Shown here piece by piece: positions 7,519-17,276 of a stretch of DNA of 32,757 nt; within the stretch, counting starts at the first letter, position 1; each line of letters starts with the position of its first letter. The stretch covers positions 1-32,757 of the forward strand of contig DASUFP010000095.1 of NCBI GenBank assembly GCA_036274495.1, in the 5' to 3' direction. A model generated the notes under the pieces. It saw only the letters and a program-made list of their open reading frames with translations, was not told the origin of the DNA and ran no database searches. The translations under genes were made by a program, and so were the position numbers. This DNA comes from DASUFP01 sp036274495 (GTDB lineage Bacteria > Bacteroidota > Bacteroidia > AKYH767-A > OLB10).

Positions 7519-9870
7519 ATGAAGAAACTGTTTTACCTCTTCGCAACTGTCTTTTGTCTGCATTCATTGTACTCCGAGGCAACACACATTGTAGGGGGCG
7601 AGCTTTATTACACCTACCTCGGCTCAAACATCTATCAGCTGCACTTAAGGGTGTATCGCGATTGTTATTACGGTGAACCTCCTTTTGATCAGCCTGCATC
7701 CATAGGAATTTTCAATGCCAACAACGTCCTTGTACAGCAGGTGTTTATGCTGGTTAACGATTCAAGTACCATTGATCCCACCATTAATTCACCCTGCTTT
7801 ATTCCGCCTGTTGATGTTTGTTACAGGCAGGCCAACTATTATGCGAATGTCAACCTGCCTCCTATTCCCGGCGGCTACCAGCTTTCCTATCAGCGTTGCT
7901 GCCGTAACCAGACCATTGTAAATATTATAAATCCGCTGTCGACCGGAGCTACATTTTATGCAAGCATACCCGGTTCCAATCCCGATAACAGCAACCCGGT
8001 TTACAATAATCTTCCTCCCCCGTTTATATGTGCAGGACTGCCCTTTGTATTCGATCATTCGGCAACCGATGCCGATGGCGATTCATTGGTATATGAGTTG
8101 TGTACTCCTTATGACGGTGCTACGCAGAATGCGCCTCAGCCACAACCGCCTTTTAATCCTCCCTATCAAAATGTAGTCTTTCAACCCCCGTACAATTTGG
8201 GCGATTTGTTAGGCGGAGTGCCGATGGCTATTGACCCTCAAACGGGTTTGCTGACAGCAACACCCAATACCATTGGTCAGTTTGTGATAGGCATTTGTGT
8301 GAATGAGTACCGTAACGGAGTGCTTTTAAGCACCACCCGGCGCGACTACCAGTTGAATGTGGTTCCATGTCCAACGCTTGTGGTGGCGGCTCTACAAACA
8401 CCCATACTTACGTGCGGCAGTCTTTCGGTTCAATTTCAGAATAACAGTTTTGGTGCCGGCTCGTACTTGTGGAATTTTGGTGACCCCACCACTTCCGGTG
8501 ATACCTCCCACACGGTTAACCCCTCTTATCTCTATCCGGACACGGGCACTTACAATGTCACGCTTATAGCGTACAGCATTTTCAATCCCGGCTGTGCCGA
8601 TACAACAATAGGAACCGTAACCCTGCTTCCTGATTTCAACGCTGATTTCTCATTTGTGAGCTCGCCTTGTACCTACGCAGTAGCGTTTAATGATACATCA
8701 AATACTGCCAGCGGGCCTACATCGCATTGGAACTGGAATTTTGGCGACGGCACAACCGATACCATTCCTGATCCTGTACATACATTTCCGGGTGCCGGCA
8801 CATATACTGTATCGTTAGTAGCTACTTCATCGAGAGGATGCCGCAAAACAGTTGTTAAAACCGTAGTGCTGCTGCCCACTCTGTCAGCTACGGCATCTAA
8901 TGCAGGTGTGTCGTGTCACGATTCCTGCAATGCTTCTGTAACAGCTGTCCCCAATTCGGGCACACAGCCTTACAGCTATGTATGGAACGATCCGCTGGGA
9001 CAAACATCAGCTACGGCATCAGGACTTTGTCCGGGTACCTATCAGGTAACGGTTACCGATTCGAATAACTGTACAACTACCGCTACAGCTATAGTAAACA
9101 ATCCGGATATACTTACCGCTCAACTTACATCCACTGATGCTTATTGCAACGGTGCCTGCATTGGTACGGCAACCATTTCGGCAACAGGGGGAACTGCTCC
9201 CTATACTGCCATCTGGAACGATCCTCAAAACCAGAATACACTTACAGCGAACGGACTGTGTCCGGGATGGTACACCGCACAACTTACCGATGACAACGGA
9301 TGTCCTTTTTCCGATAGCGTTGAGGTCGTTTATTCGACCTATATTCCGCCATTGGATGCGGTTATATCATCCGATACCATTTACGATGGTCAAACGGTAC
9401 AGCTAAACGCCATTACAAGCGGAGGGCCGTTTACCTATTCGTGGACGCCCGCACAGCTGGTCAGCAATCCGCAATCGGCTAACCCTACCGCTACTCCTTC
9501 AGAACCTACGACCTACATAGTTACCATTACCGATGGTTTTGGATGCGAGAATATAGATTCGGTTACCGTGTTTGTGAAGGAGGTGATTTGTGAAGAACCG
9601 GAAATTTTTATTCCGAATGCCTTTACGCCTAACGGCGATCAGAACAACGATCAGGTATTTGTTAGAGGCAACACCATCAAAACATTAACTTTTAAAATAT
9701 TTGACCGATGGGGAGAGCTGGTGTTCGAAACCAACAATCCTAAAAAAGGATGGGATGGAACTTACAAGGGTACTGCTGCCGCTCCTGCAGTTTACGTGTA
9801 CTGGCTTGAGGCTACCTGTTTCAACAATGAGCATTTCTTTAAGAAAGGAAATATTACCCTGATAAGATGA
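7519..9870 (+). CDS. T9SS type B cargo: PKD/SprB-repeat surface adhesin-like protein
   Basis: The 783-residue secreted protein has a signal peptide of about 21 residues, then an N-terminal region rich in Cys and Pro (THIVGGELYYTY start). Two PKD domains follow (YLWNFGD near 314, WNWNFGDGTTD near 402). Two SprB-type repeats come next (near 455-605; PYSYVWNDPLGQ, PYTAIWNDPQNQ, ending YxVTVTD-like), then an Ig-like segment (about 610-690). The last ~95 residues are a gliding-motility-associated type B sorting domain (FIPNAFTPNGDQNNDQVF, FDRWGELVFE, GWDGTYKG). Such proteins are exported through the type IX system and stay at or leave the surface. The stop overlaps the start of the PorP/SprF gene (ATGA), the arrangement of SprB/SprF-type pairs. 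A TATATTTA sequence at 7467-7474 could be its -7 box. Confidence 0.92.
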   Translation: MKKLFYLFATVFCLHSLYSEATHIVGGELYYTYLGSNIYQLHLRVYRDCYYGEPPFDQPASIGIFNANNVLVQQVFMLVNDSSTIDPTINSPCFIPPVDVCYRQANYYANVNLPPIPGGYQLSYQRCCRNQTIVNIINPLSTGATFYASIPGSNPDNSNPVYNNLPPPFICAGLPFVFDHSATDADGDSLVYELCTPYDGATQNAPQPQPPFNPPYQNVVFQPPYNLGDLLGGVPMAIDPQTGLLTATPNTIGQFVIGICVNEYRNGVLLSTTRRDYQLNVVPCPTLVVAALQTPILTCGSLSVQFQNNSFGAGSYLWNFGDPTTSGDTSHTVNPSYLYPDTGTYNVTLIAYSIFNPGCADTTIGTVTLLPDFNADFSFVSSPCTYAVAFNDTSNTASGPTSHWNWNFGDGTTDTIPDPVHTFPGAGTYTVSLVATSSRGCRKTVVKTVVLLPTLSATASNAGVSCHDSCNASVTAVPNSGTQPYSYVWNDPLGQTSATASGLCPGTYQVTVTDSNNCTTTATAIVNNPDILTAQLTSTDAYCNGACIGTATISATGGTAPYTAIWNDPQNQNTLTANGLCPGWYTAQLTDDNGCPFSDSVEVVYSTYIPPLDAVISSDTIYDGQTVQLNAITSGGPFTYSWTPAQLVSNPQSANPTATPSEPTTYIVTITDGFGCENIDSVTVFVKEVICEEPEIFIPNAFTPNGDQNNDQVFVRGNTIKTLTFKIFDRWGELVFETNNPKKGWDGTYKGTAAAPAVYVYWLEATCFNNEHFFKKGNITLIR

Positions 9871-10925
9871 TCACCACAGGCAGATACAACAAAACCCGTA
9901 TTGCACACAACCTTTTGTGTGCACCATTTGTGATTGCAGGTGTTGTATTTATTTTGCTGATGAGTGGTTATGCGATGGGTCAGGACATCCATTATTCGCA
10001 GTACGAAAACAGTCCGATGAATCTCAATCCTGCACAAACAGGTTTTTTTGACGGCGACCTGCGTTTTACTGCCAATCACAGGAATCAATGGAACTCGGTT
10101 ACCACACCTTACAAAACGTTTTCGGGTTCTTTCGATATGGCCGTTGCTTCCAAAGGACTTAACCGTCATGCAGTCGGCATTCAATTTAACAGCGACCGTG
10201 CCGGAGATTCGAAACTGGGGTTAATGCAGTTTTTGCTTTCCTATGGCATTTCTCACACGTTTGATGCCGATCAGCGGCATACCGTTTCACTGGGTTTACA
10301 GGCAGGGTTTACCCTAAGATCTGTTAATTACAACGATCTGGTATTTGATGAACAATTCGACGGTGATGGATTTAATTCCCAGCTAACAAATACTGAAAAC
10401 TTTGATAACAGCAACCATAGCTATCCTGAGATCAATGCCGGAATTGCTTATGTGTACAAGCCATCGGGTAAATTCAAAATAGGCACCGGAATAGGATTAC
10501 AGCATTTGAACAGACCCGAAGATTCATTTTTTGGTAAGAGCGTTAAAGTCCACCAGCGTTTGCAATTCGACATAAAAGCAGATGCGGCACTGACTGAAAA
10601 AATTGGGTTGATTCCTTCACTGCTCTATATGAATCAGGGCTCGTTTAAAGAGCTTACCGGTGGTGCATCAGTCCGTTTGCACATCAACCAAAAACCCGGT
10701 AAAAATTATGCATTGTATCTGGGAGGGTATATGCGAAAACAGGATGCAATAATTGCCTCTGCCGGAATGGATATTAATAATTTATTTGTGGGTGCATCGT
10801 ACGACATCAACACTTCTGATCTGGAGAGAGCCAGCAACAATCGTGGCGGGTTTGAATTGTCCGCCATCTACATCATCACCAAAGTAAAACCTCAGGCACC
10901 TAAACCGCCCTGTCCTGTTTATTAG
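9867..10925 (+). CDS. PorP/SprF family type IX secretion membrane protein
   Basis: This 352-residue outer-membrane beta-barrel protein has a signal peptide (hydrophobic ~22-43, cleavage near YAMGQ). It has the family start QDIHYSQYENSPMNLNPAQTGFF and a PSLLYMNQG / LGGYMRKQDAIIASAGMD barrel region. In Flavobacterium johnsoniae, SprF is needed for export and surface attachment of the type B cargo SprB. PorP-like paralogs are encoded next to their cargo genes, as here (4-base ATGA overlap with the adhesin upstream). The inferred role is a dedicated surface anchor or export partner for one or both flanking cargos. Confidence 0.93.
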   Translation: MITTGRYNKTRIAHNLLCAPFVIAGVVFILLMSGYAMGQDIHYSQYENSPMNLNPAQTGFFDGDLRFTANHRNQWNSVTTPYKTFSGSFDMAVASKGLNRHAVGIQFNSDRAGDSKLGLMQFLLSYGISHTFDADQRHTVSLGLQAGFTLRSVNYNDLVFDEQFDGDGFNSQLTNTENFDNSNHSYPEINAGIAYVYKPSGKFKIGTGIGLQHLNRPEDSFFGKSVKVHQRLQFDIKADAALTEKIGLIPSLLYMNQGSFKELTGGASVRLHINQKPGKNYALYLGGYMRKQDAIIASAGMDINNLFVGASYDINTSDLERASNNRGGFELSAIYIITKVKPQAPKPPCPVY

Positions 10926-10929
10926 TTTT

Positions 10930-12885
10930 ATGAAGCACTACCGCCTGATTTTCTTTTTGCTTTCAGTGCTGCTGAGTTCTCTGCAGGTTTCGGCTCAGAC
11001 ATATAAGGCATGGGTAACAGCAGGCGACAAGGCATTTGAAAAACGTCATTACGCCGAAGCTATTTCCTACTATTACAAAGCTGCCGAATTTGAAAATGAG
11101 GATGTGGCGCTGTTGTTTAAAACGGGAGAAGCCTTACGGATGTATAACGACTACGACAAAGCCGCTGCGTGGTACACCAAAGTGGTATTTTCAGAAAAGG
11201 CGGATCAATTTCCGTTAGCCCTCTTTTATCTGGCCGAAATGCGTAAATATGCCGGAATGTATCCTGAATCGAAACAGCTCTTTGAGAAATATGCCGGCAT
11301 GCATTCTGCCGACACAACCTACTTTGAAAAAAAGGCTACCTATGAGGCTGCTCATATGGATGAAGCACTGCAGATTTCAAACAGTCACTCGGAACGGGAA
11401 GCAGAACAGGCAGGCGGCAACATCAACTCCGTTTACAGCGATTTCAGCGGCGCCTATTTTAACGATAGCATATATTACTATTCGTCACTTCGTTTTTTAT
11501 ATGAAAATACCAAAGGGAGTAATCAGGGGTATTATGTAACTCGCATATTAAAAACCGATTTAAATCATCCCTCTCCGCAAACCGAAAATATTCTGATTAA
11601 TTTACCTGAAGCACATAATTCAAACATTGCTATCAGTCCCGATTTAAAATTTATGGTTTTTTCCCGTTGTCCGGAATCAGGGGATTACCGTTTATCCTGC
11701 GAGTTACTGGAAAGCCGGTTCGAAAACGGCATCTGGACGAAGCCGGAACCTGTTGGCGGAGGAGTAAATATGGAGGGCTATACGTCGACACAACCTGCTA
11801 TTGCCACCAGAGGTGCCGAAGGATATACGCTGTACTTTATTTCGGATCGTCCGGGAGGGATGGGTAAAATGGACATCTGGAAATCGGACCGTTCAACAGC
11901 CGGTATTTATACGGCTCCTGCAAACCTGGGTGCACCTGTGAATACGTTCGATGATGAGGCTACTCCCTTTTACGATTCTCCCAGGCAGCTGCTCTACTTC
12001 AGCAGTTATGGTCATACGGGTATGGGCGGACTTGATGTTTTCAGCAGCGCGTGGAATGGTAAAGAGTATGAAACGCCGGTAAACCTGCTGCCTCCCATTA
12101 ACAGCAGTGTGAACGATCTTTATTTTACTCTTGCACCTGACACCCTTAAAGGGAGCTTTGCTTCCAACCGAAAGGGTTCGATGTATATCGGCAGTCAGAC
12201 CTGCTGTTACGATATTTATTTTTTCAAAACAGCCCTGAAAGATTCGGTTATTGCCGATACGGTTCCCCCTGAACCGGAGCAGGACCTCACAGTAAGGGCA
12301 TCGTATGATGACTTTTTACCGCTTGTGCTTTATTTCGATAACGATTATCCTGATCCGAGAAGCCGTCGCGACACCACAACTGCCGATTACCTGAGTTTAT
12401 ACAATAACTATCTTGAAAAGCGGCCTGAATACCTGAGTCAGTTTACCGAAGGACTCACCGGAAGTAAAAAGGACAGTGCATCCGCATTAATAGAGACCTT
12501 TTTTACCGACAGTGTCATCATGTCGTTTAACCGGCTGGAAGGATTTTGCAACAAACTGAAACGTGCCATGAATGAGGGCATTTCCATTACGCTGGAAGTA
12601 AGGGGAAGAGCGAGTCCGCTTGCCAAGACAGAATACAACGTTATTCTCTCCAGAAGGAGAATTGCAAGTTTGTATAACTATTTGCGTATATATGATAACG
12701 GTGTGCTGACTTCATTTCTTGACAGCGGACAACTGGTTGTTAAAGAAGTACCGGCAGGTGAATCGCTTGCGGGAACCGACATAAGCGATGAATTAAAAGA
12801 CAAACGGAATTCGGTTTACAATCCGAAAGCCGCTACCGAAAGAAGAATTGAACTGATCAATGTGGTTATCGGCAAAAAAGAATAA
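10930..12885 (+). CDS. TPR–PD40–OmpA-like outer-membrane-associated protein (PorE-like architecture)
   Basis: The 651-residue protein has a signal peptide (cleavage near VSAQ, residue ~23) and TPR-like helices at residues 25-120 (YAEAISYYYKAAEF). PD40/WD40-like strands follow at about 230-430 (AISPDLKFMVFSRC, YFISDRPGGMGKMDIW, YFSSYGHTGMGGLDVF). The C-terminal region resembles OmpA peptidoglycan-binding (LYFDNDYPDP near 467, EVRGRASPLAKTEYN near 553, then LSRRRIASLYNYL). The T9SS component PorE has the same layout, with TPR, beta-propeller and OmpA parts. Proteins like this often follow PorP/SprF genes and may tie the secreted adhesin or secretion site to the cell wall. It starts 4 bases after the PorP stop, and its 3' end overlaps the next gene by 26 bases. 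Confidence 0.88.
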   Translation: MKHYRLIFFLLSVLLSSLQVSAQTYKAWVTAGDKAFEKRHYAEAISYYYKAAEFENEDVALLFKTGEALRMYNDYDKAAAWYTKVVFSEKADQFPLALFYLAEMRKYAGMYPESKQLFEKYAGMHSADTTYFEKKATYEAAHMDEALQISNSHSEREAEQAGGNINSVYSDFSGAYFNDSIYYYSSLRFLYENTKGSNQGYYVTRILKTDLNHPSPQTENILINLPEAHNSNIAISPDLKFMVFSRCPESGDYRLSCELLESRFENGIWTKPEPVGGGVNMEGYTSTQPAIATRGAEGYTLYFISDRPGGMGKMDIWKSDRSTAGIYTAPANLGAPVNTFDDEATPFYDSPRQLLYFSSYGHTGMGGLDVFSSAWNGKEYETPVNLLPPINSSVNDLYFTLAPDTLKGSFASNRKGSMYIGSQTCCYDIYFFKTALKDSVIADTVPPEPEQDLTVRASYDDFLPLVLYFDNDYPDPRSRRDTTTADYLSLYNNYLEKRPEYLSQFTEGLTGSKKDSASALIETFFTDSVIMSFNRLEGFCNKLKRAMNEGISITLEVRGRASPLAKTEYNVILSRRRIASLYNYLRIYDNGVLTSFLDSGQLVVKEVPAGESLAGTDISDELKDKRNSVYNPKAATERRIELINVVIGKKE

Positions 12886-14533
12886 TACGTTCGGGTTACT
12901 GTCTGCAACTTCCGCAATAGGTTTATTGCTGACGGTGTTTTTTTCCGTGACAGCGTTATACGGACAAAATTTATGTCCCAATCCGGGGTTCGAACAACTT
13001 TCGGGGTGTCCGTTAAATCAGCATGAAGTAACTCTTGCCGCGCCATGGATGGCGCCGGGCGATACCGCGGATTTGTTTCACGCATGTCATGTAAATAACG
13101 GCAGTTGTTCTGATGTAGGCGTACCGGATAACATTGGCGGGTATGCCACGGCACATGGAGGGGCAGGATATGCGGGATTTGTTGCCAGAGGAGTGGCTGC
13201 AAACGAAAGGACTTATTTATCCGCTCCCCTCTCCTCACCTCTGGTAACCGGACAATTATATGAGGTGCGCGGATGGTTCCGGAGAGCTTCCTATTCAAAA
13301 TATGCGCTGAACAGTCAGGGCATTGTTTTATCAACGGGACCACTCATGCAAACGGGCGGACAGTATATTCCGCTCACACCACAGATTGAGTCGGCCGCAG
13401 TGCTGCTTGACACGTCGGCCTGGACTAAAGTGAGTAGTTTTTATACCGCATTCGGGGGAGAAGCATACATTACCATCGGAAATTTCCGTGACGACGCTGC
13501 TACCACCTCCTTTGCATTTGCCGTACCGGCGGCTCCCTGTTCAGATATGGACAACAGGGGTTATTATTTCGTCGATGATATTGCGGTGATTCCGATAACG
13601 GAGACCATCAGCATTACCGGCGACACCATCATTTGTGAGGGTGCATCTGCTGCATTAACCGGCATCACCAACACCACCGGATGGTGGTCGGATTTGAGTA
13701 CCCCTGCAGATACCATTTATGGAACGAATACTACCATAACCGTTTCACCTGTTTCGACGACCACCTATTTGTGGCACGGATTGCAGCTCACAGATACTGT
13801 GACGGTTCAGGTGTTAACCCCTCCCACCGTGATGCTTCCTGCAAATGATACCTTATGCGAGGGTGATTCAATGATACTGGATGCAACGTGCAGCGGGTGC
13901 AGTTACAACTGGTCGACCGGAGCAACAACAGCAATGATCACTATTTTCCAAACCGGCTCATACATTATCACTGTAAATAACGGAGGCTGCAGTGCACGGG
14001 ATACTTTTTTACTTGAAGTGTTGAGCAACCCTGTTCCTCCCCTGGATCCTGAAGGTGTAATATGTCCCGATCAGAATGAGATGCTGGACCTGAACGCCGG
14101 TACCGGGGCTTCTTTTTTGTGGTTACCCGGTAACGACACAACACAAATGATCACAGTAAGTGAAGCCGGCGTATATACCGTAACCGTTATATATGCCAAT
14201 GGCTGTTCTCATTCGGCGTCAACCACCGTTATTGAAGTATGTCCCGATCTCGTTTTTATTCCAAGTGCATTTACACCCAATAAAGACGGCAAAAATGAAA
14301 CGTTCACTATTCAGGCATCAAATATCCTGAATTTTAAAATCATCCTTTTCAACCGGTGGGGGCAAACAGTTTTTACCTCCACAGATCCGGCTTTTTCGTG
14401 GGATGGCACCTATGAGGGGGGAGCCGCTCCCGGCGGTATTTATACGTACAGGATACAATACGATGCACCAAAGGCAGGTAGTTCGGGGACACGGAGGGTG
14501 AATCGGGAGGGCACCGTACTGGTTGTCAGGTAA
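12860..14533 (+). CDS. Second T9SS type B cargo protein
   Basis: The 557-residue secreted protein begins inside the OmpA-like gene (26-base overlap, ATG at 12860). It has a long signal peptide (hydrophobic ~18-34, cleavage near LYGQ). An N-terminal domain starts NLCPNPGFEQLSGCP with a galactose-binding-like beta-sandwich pattern (residues ~40-245). Ig/SprB-like strands cover about 250-460. A type B sorting domain closes it (FIPSAFTPNKDGKNETF, LFNRWGQTVF, SWDGTYEGG). The overlap shows it belongs to the adhesin–PorP–OmpA operon. Two cargos sharing one PorP/SprF gene suggests that partner serves both. No enzymatic motif is visible. Confidence 0.9.
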   Translation: MWLSAKKNNTFGLLSATSAIGLLLTVFFSVTALYGQNLCPNPGFEQLSGCPLNQHEVTLAAPWMAPGDTADLFHACHVNNGSCSDVGVPDNIGGYATAHGGAGYAGFVARGVAANERTYLSAPLSSPLVTGQLYEVRGWFRRASYSKYALNSQGIVLSTGPLMQTGGQYIPLTPQIESAAVLLDTSAWTKVSSFYTAFGGEAYITIGNFRDDAATTSFAFAVPAAPCSDMDNRGYYFVDDIAVIPITETISITGDTIICEGASAALTGITNTTGWWSDLSTPADTIYGTNTTITVSPVSTTTYLWHGLQLTDTVTVQVLTPPTVMLPANDTLCEGDSMILDATCSGCSYNWSTGATTAMITIFQTGSYIITVNNGGCSARDTFLLEVLSNPVPPLDPEGVICPDQNEMLDLNAGTGASFLWLPGNDTTQMITVSEAGVYTVTVIYANGCSHSASTTVIEVCPDLVFIPSAFTPNKDGKNETFTIQASNILNFKIILFNRWGQTVFTSTDPAFSWDGTYEGGAAPGGIYTYRIQYDAPKAGSSGTRRVNREGTVLVVR

Positions 14534-14629
14534 TCCCTATTTTAATACATAACTACCTAATATTCAACAATTTAAATATAGTTGATAATTTTAGCCGCTC
14601 CGGGTGAAACGTTAGATACCGTTTTGAAG

Positions 14630-14637
14630 TATATTTG
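14630..14637 (+). promoter_or_regulatory. Candidate -7 box, leaderless hybrid kinase transcript
   Basis: TATATTTG matches TAnnTTTG fully. The kinase ATG lies 6 bases downstream, so a start at the usual distance would leave almost no leader. No TTTG -33 box is found at 17-21 bases upstream. Confidence 0.35.
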
Positions 14638-14643
14638 ATATTC

Positions 14644-17274
14644 ATGCCTCACAGAAAAATACCAGAACCTGCTCCATCTGTTCCTCAGGAATCGCTGAAT
14701 GTGGAAGAGATAACCGATCACCTGCTTGATTCGGCCAAAGGTTTTTGGGATACGGATCCGATGCAGGCGCAGGAGTTTGCGCAAAAGGCGTTATCACTTG
14801 CCCGGAACGCAGGCTCTGTGCAGGGAATGGCAAGGAGTCTTTTTCAGCTGGCCATTCCACAGAGAGATGCACTGAAAGCCGAAGAGCGCATCAGAATGCT
14901 GCTTGAATCGGCATCCTATTTTGAACAGCTGGGATTACCGGGTGATGCCTGTTACTGTTTCAGGTATATTGCAGAAACCTATGCTGACAATTCTGATTAC
15001 CGCGACGCCGTTGAAGCACTCGAAAAGGCATCTTTTTGTGCGCGTACGGCAGGTGATATTGTTTCGCAGGGCGAAATTTACAATGCCATGGGTGATGCCT
15101 ATCGTGCATTAAACCAATTTCATCAGGCTGTTGAACAGCATTTAAAAGCACTTGATGTATTTGAAATAACAGGAAGCAGGGAAATGCTTTCGGAGACCTA
15201 TTTACTGCTTGGCGAAAGTTATATGGGAATGAACGAACGTGATTCGGCATTCAGCTATTTCGACAAGAGTCTTTCACTTGCTGAAGAAGCAAAAGATGCT
15301 GCCCTGCAGGCTCGTCCCTCCGGAGGACTCGCGCTTATTTTTACCGAATTAAAAGAATACGACAAAGCGCTCATCTATTTCTTTAAGGCTATTGACCTGG
15401 CAAACAGCTTGGGTGACCTGCTCCTGAAAACCGATTTGTTGAAAAATACCAGCAGGGTGTATCTGGAGCGGGGTGAAAACGAAAAAGCGATATCCTTTTT
15501 AAATGAAGCGCTTGAAATAGCGGAGGCCCATCCGTTCAAATATCCGCGTCATGAAATTCACCGGATGCTGTCGGAAGCCTGGTCGCGCACAGGTAATTTT
15601 GACAAGGCCTACTTCCATCTGAACAATTATTTTACCGACTTCGAAAAAATAAAACGGCAGGAGTTGCATTCCTTGGCGCGGGGACTTGAGTTAAAATCGG
15701 AGAAAGAATACCGGCAGAAAGCGCAACATATGGCTGAGCAGGCATCGGGACTAAAAGACCGGTTTATGCTGAACATCAGCCACGAGATTCGCACGCCCCT
15801 GAATGGGGTAATCGGCATGGCCGATTTGCTCAGTGGCACCCACCCTACTCCTGAACAGCAGGAGTACATCAACACCATTAAACTATCAGCCGGCAATCTT
15901 ATTCATACCATCAACGACATCATCGAATACAACAACATTCAGTCGGGTAGTCTGAGGCTTCGTAATGAAGACGTAAATGTTGGTCAACTGGTAGAGAACA
16001 TTGCCAACCATTACCAGCAGGAAGCTGCATCAAAAGGCATACGCTTTACATATACGAGTGATGAACGGATACCGCAGGGACTGATTGGTGACCAGCGGAG
16101 AATACGTCAGATACTTGAAAAATTGCTCGACAATGCCATACGCTATACATCAAGGGGCACAGTACAGCTGGAGGCCGGACTAATCGACTCTAAACCGGAA
16201 AAACCACTGATATTGTTTACGGTTTCCGATACAGGCACCGGTATTTCTCCCGAGAAACTTGAAACCATATTCGAGTTGCAAACACCTGCTGACGAACAGC
16301 ACTATCAAACCGGTAGCGGATTAGGTATCAGCCTGGCTTTGGTAAAACAACTCACTGCACTGCTGGGAGGTACCATTCAGGTAACAAGCAATAAGGGATC
16401 AGGAACAATATTTAAGATTGCCATTCCGCTTACCAGTCTGAATGCATCCGATTTGTCGGGCAATAAGATGAATGGCCGCAAAAAAGGCAAAGAGACTGCC
16501 GCCATTCGTATTCTGATGGTTGAGGACAATAAAGTGAATCAGTTTTTGGGACAAAAGTTACTCACCAAAATGGGATTTTCCGTGCAACTCTCATCCAACG
16601 CCTCCGAAGCAGTTGATGCGTTACAGCAGGATACATTTGATGTGATTTTAATGGATGTTCAAATGCCGGTAATGACAGGCTATGAACTTACGGAGTTAAT
16701 CCGGAACCAGCTTCCTGCTCCGGTTAAAAACATACCTATTATTGCTCTAACGGCATATGCATCATTGCAGGAGCGGGAGAAGGCACTTGCGTGTGGCATG
16801 AACGACTATGTGACCAAACCATACAGTCCCGAAGAACTGAAATCGGTATTGATGCGGGTAGTTGAACAATCACGTGAACAACGCGGATCCGCAAAGGCAG
16901 CCAATGAGGTCAGGCAGGAAGAGGTCAGTAATACTGTTACAAAATTATTAGAGCTCTTTAACGACAACAAAGAAGATGTGATCAGTCTGCTCAACATGCT
17001 CATTGTGCAAATTCCTCAGTTATTACAGGAGGCGGAACAACACATTTCCGGCAGTGACTGGGTCAGCAGTTTTCAGTCGTTCCACAAGATCCGCAGCAGC
17101 ATTAACCTTCTAAAAATCACAACGCTCAGGCATAAAATTTCTGAATTGGAAGAATTTTCAAAAGACCGAATACATGCTGCACGCATTCCCCAGCTGTTTG
17201 ACGACTTTAAATCAGCCTGCCAGCGTACTGTAGGTTTTCTGAAAGAGGAAGTAGTAAAATTACGCAGGCACTGA
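14644..17274 (+). CDS. Cytoplasmic TPR hybrid histidine kinase (TPR–HisKA–HATPase–REC–Hpt)
   Basis: The 876-residue protein has no signal peptide or membrane span, so it should be soluble. TPR-like helices fill residues ~20-340 and a coiled linker (~340-370) follows. The dimerisation domain has phospho-acceptor His380 in ISHEIRTPLNG. The ATPase domain has the N box (LLDNAIRYT), G1 (DTGTGISPE) and G2 (GSGLGISLALV). The receiver has Asp671 in ILMDVQMPVMTG and ends in DYVTKPYSPEEL. A C-terminal Hpt-like helix bundle carries His814 in FHKIRSSINLL. All parts of a phosphorelay (His–Asp–His) are in one chain; the final response regulator is not in the window. I use ATG 14644 rather than TTG 14635, which lies inside the -7-like box. 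It converges on rpoD with a 2-base gap. Confidence 0.93.
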   Translation: MPHRKIPEPAPSVPQESLNVEEITDHLLDSAKGFWDTDPMQAQEFAQKALSLARNAGSVQGMARSLFQLAIPQRDALKAEERIRMLLESASYFEQLGLPGDACYCFRYIAETYADNSDYRDAVEALEKASFCARTAGDIVSQGEIYNAMGDAYRALNQFHQAVEQHLKALDVFEITGSREMLSETYLLLGESYMGMNERDSAFSYFDKSLSLAEEAKDAALQARPSGGLALIFTELKEYDKALIYFFKAIDLANSLGDLLLKTDLLKNTSRVYLERGENEKAISFLNEALEIAEAHPFKYPRHEIHRMLSEAWSRTGNFDKAYFHLNNYFTDFEKIKRQELHSLARGLELKSEKEYRQKAQHMAEQASGLKDRFMLNISHEIRTPLNGVIGMADLLSGTHPTPEQQEYINTIKLSAGNLIHTINDIIEYNNIQSGSLRLRNEDVNVGQLVENIANHYQQEAASKGIRFTYTSDERIPQGLIGDQRRIRQILEKLLDNAIRYTSRGTVQLEAGLIDSKPEKPLILFTVSDTGTGISPEKLETIFELQTPADEQHYQTGSGLGISLALVKQLTALLGGTIQVTSNKGSGTIFKIAIPLTSLNASDLSGNKMNGRKKGKETAAIRILMVEDNKVNQFLGQKLLTKMGFSVQLSSNASEAVDALQQDTFDVILMDVQMPVMTGYELTELIRNQLPAPVKNIPIIALTAYASLQEREKALACGMNDYVTKPYSPEELKSVLMRVVEQSREQRGSAKAANEVRQEEVSNTVTKLLELFNDNKEDVISLLNMLIVQIPQLLQEAEQHISGSDWVSSFQSFHKIRSSINLLKITTLRHKISELEEFSKDRIHAARIPQLFDDFKSACQRTVGFLKEEVVKLRRH

Positions 17275-17276
17275 AA

